Below are positions 13,828 through 14,948 of a stretch of 14,948 bases of DNA, in pieces (positions within the stretch are counted from its first letter, which is position 1; the number at the start of each line of letters is the position of its first letter). A program made the translations under genes and the position numbers. The stretch is from contig JAQUOC010000023.1 of assembly GCA_028717305.1 (NCBI GenBank), positions 1 to 14,948 on the forward strand. Direction: 5' to 3'. This DNA is from Dehalococcoidales bacterium (GTDB taxonomy: Bacteria > Chloroflexota > Dehalococcoidia > Dehalococcoidales > UBA5760). The notes under the pieces are model-generated. The model was given only the letters and a program-made list of their open reading frames with translations. It made no database searches and was not told the DNA's origin.

Positions 13828-13872
13828 AGCTCTACCAAGGCTGTTCTTAATTTTATTATCACAATACTCGTC

Positions 13873-13901
13873 AATATAACGCAACAAAAAGGACTTGTCA
13901 A
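13873..13901 (-). promoter_or_regulatory. Promoter of the Rrf2 gene, with a possible Rrf2/IscR half-site
   Basis: Consensus TTGACA (13901-13896) and TATATT (13878-13873) are separated by 17 nt. ATAGTTGAC (13905-13897), overlapping the -35, matches one half of the IscR type 1 site (ATASYYGAC), but I do not find the inverted second half. Autoregulation is therefore possible, not shown. Confidence 0.62.
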
Positions 13902-13931
13902 CTATTAGGGCCAAAAGCATCTAAAACGCCT

Positions 13932-13959
13932 TTGAAAAGAGGACGATATGTATTAGAAT
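13932..13959 (+). promoter_or_regulatory. Candidate promoter of selA
   Basis: TTGAAA (13932-13937) and TAGAAT (13954-13959) with a 16-nt spacer. The predicted start, near 13966, would leave only a few bases of leader and cut into the ribosome site, so the true start may lie elsewhere in this short divergent region. Confidence 0.4.
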
Positions 13960-13972
13960 AGAGCGGAGAATG

Positions 13973-14948
13973 ATGGACAAGGAATTTCGTCATCTGCCCG
14001 GAGTGGATAAGCTAACCTCCGACGAGCGCTTGCGGCAGCTCGGGGAGGAGCTTTGCCACACATCCTTGGTGGAGTTGATACGCAACCACCTCGAGCAAAC
14101 CCGGCTGGATATCGCTGCCGGCAACCCCTGCCCTTCTCCTGACGATATAGTAGAAGCTATTGTCGCCCGGGGCTATGCCCTGATAAAGCCGGGGCTGCGC
14201 CCGGTAGTCAACGCCACCGGCATCATACTGCACACCAATCTGGGCCGTGCTCCGCTCAGCGAGGAAGCTGCCGCCGCGATGAACGCAGTCGCCAGCACCT
14301 ACTCTAATCTGGAGTTCGATCTTGACAGCGGCCGGCGGGGATCACGTAACAGCCACATCGAGCAGTCATTGTGCCAGCTCACCGGAGCCGAGGCGGCACT
14401 GGTGGTCAACAATAATACCTCAGCGGTGCTGCTCGCTCTCAGTGCACTGACCAGGAGGAAAGAGGTGCTCGTTTCCCGGGGCCAGGCAGTACAGATCGGC
14501 GGCGGCTTTCGCATTCCCGACGTAATGCGCCAGAGCGGAGCCAAGCTGGTCGAGGTGGGTACCACCAACTGCACCTATGCTGTCGATTATGAACAGGCAA
14601 TCAGCCCGCGGACAGCGGCGCTGATGCGCATCCACCTGAGCAATTTCAGGATGACGGGCTTCACCCATTCGGTTACTCTTGAGGAATTAGTGGCGCTGGG
14701 CGAAGACCATAACCTCCCCGTCCTCGATGACCTCGGCAGCGGATGTCTGCTGGATACCACCCAGTTCGGGCTTGACCCGGAACCAACGGTACAGCAAAGC
14801 ATTGCCGCCGCTGTCGACCTGGTCTTCTTCTCCGCTGATAAGCTCCTCGGTGGTCCTCAAGCTGGCATTGTTGCCGGTCGGAAAGAACTGATAGAAAAAT
14901 TGAAGAAACACCCGCTGGCGCGTGCGGTAAGGATCGATAAGATAGGAC
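13973..14948 (+). CDS. selA: L-seryl-tRNA(Sec) selenium transferase SelA (3' end beyond window)
   Basis: PLP enzyme that converts Ser-tRNA(Sec) to Sec-tRNA(Sec) with selenophosphate, so the organism probably makes selenoproteins. 325 codons are visible, out of about 460 usual. Family motifs are in order: RHLPGVDKL (6-14), the tRNA-binding N-terminal helices, VVNATGIILHTNLGRAPL (78-95), YSNLEFDLDSGRRGSR (110-125), TGAEAALVVNNN (137-148), SRGQAVQIGGGFRIPDVM (168-185), VEVGTTN (193-199), LDDLGSGCL (251-259) and SADKLLGGPQAG (287-298). K290 is the expected PLP lysine (K295 in E. coli). The more usual SGDK is SADK here, a mild change. An ATG three bases earlier (13970) is in frame; 13973 gives the better distance to GGAG (13965-13968). 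selB and tRNA-Sec are not in the window; they often lie near selA, so the sequence past the edge is the place to look. Confidence 0.95.
   Translation, partial: MDKEFRHLPGVDKLTSDERLRQLGEELCHTSLVELIRNHLEQTRLDIAAGNPCPSPDDIVEAIVARGYALIKPGLRPVVNATGIILHTNLGRAPLSEEAAAAMNAVASTYSNLEFDLDSGRRGSRNSHIEQSLCQLTGAEAALVVNNNTSAVLLALSALTRRKEVLVSRGQAVQIGGGFRIPDVMRQSGAKLVEVGTTNCTYAVDYEQAISPRTAALMRIHLSNFRMTGFTHSVTLEELVALGEDHNLPVLDDLGSGCLLDTTQFGLDPEPTVQQSIAAAVDLVFFSADKLLGGPQAGIVAGRKELIEKLKKHPLARAVRIDKIG

Noticed and set aside
1..14948. CRISPR arrays, insertion sequences, tRNA or rRNA genes, attachment sites
   Set aside because: I saw no regularly spaced repeats, transposase or integrase genes, terminal inverted repeats or tRNA-like cloverleaf sequence on either strand.

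Overview
The window is an ordinary, densely coded bacterial chromosome segment of moderate-to-high GC. It carries mostly housekeeping genes, with no mobile elements, CRISPR array, rRNA or tRNA that I can see. The gene content suggests a strict or near-strict anaerobe: a B12-dependent (class II) ribonucleotide reductase under NrdR, selenocysteine synthase SelA, an IscR-like Rrf2 regulator and a radical SAM enzyme. The RecG N-terminal extension, PurS-PurL fusion and Ig-like secreted protein with a C-terminal membrane anchor fit Chloroflexota, possibly Dehalococcoidia. That placement is inference from remembered family features, not from a search.

Layout. (1) 1-647, minus: the 5' part of recG, cut by the window edge, with a good promoter in a divergent intergenic region. 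(2) 822-6528, plus: a COG2509-type FAD dehydrogenase; a second sigma70-like promoter; yqeY; then purL and purQ, separated by 6 nt. This PurL has two tandem PurS-like domains fused to its N-terminus, so PurS, PurL and PurQ are all supplied by two adjacent genes. (3) 11775-6645, minus: nrdR-nrdJ (ATGA overlap), a DUF3467 protein and a TIGR03960-like radical SAM protein in one tight run. The nrdR promoter carries two NrdR boxes 31 bp apart. (4) 13827-12090, minus: an Rrf2 regulator and a secreted, membrane-anchored beta-sandwich protein. (5) 13973-14948, plus: the 5' part of selA, divergent from the Rrf2 gene and cut by the window edge.

The most unusual observation is in the secreted-protein gene. 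A well-formed start (strong Shine-Dalgarno, GTG, 33-residue signal peptide) is in frame with the rest of the protein but separated from it by one TGA codon at 13257-13259. This may be a nonsense mutation or sequence error (TGG to TGA). Recoding as selenocysteine is a less likely alternative; it is worth testing because selA lies about 0.6 kb away and a small hairpin follows the TGA at a SECIS-like distance. I found no clear undescribed multi-gene system.
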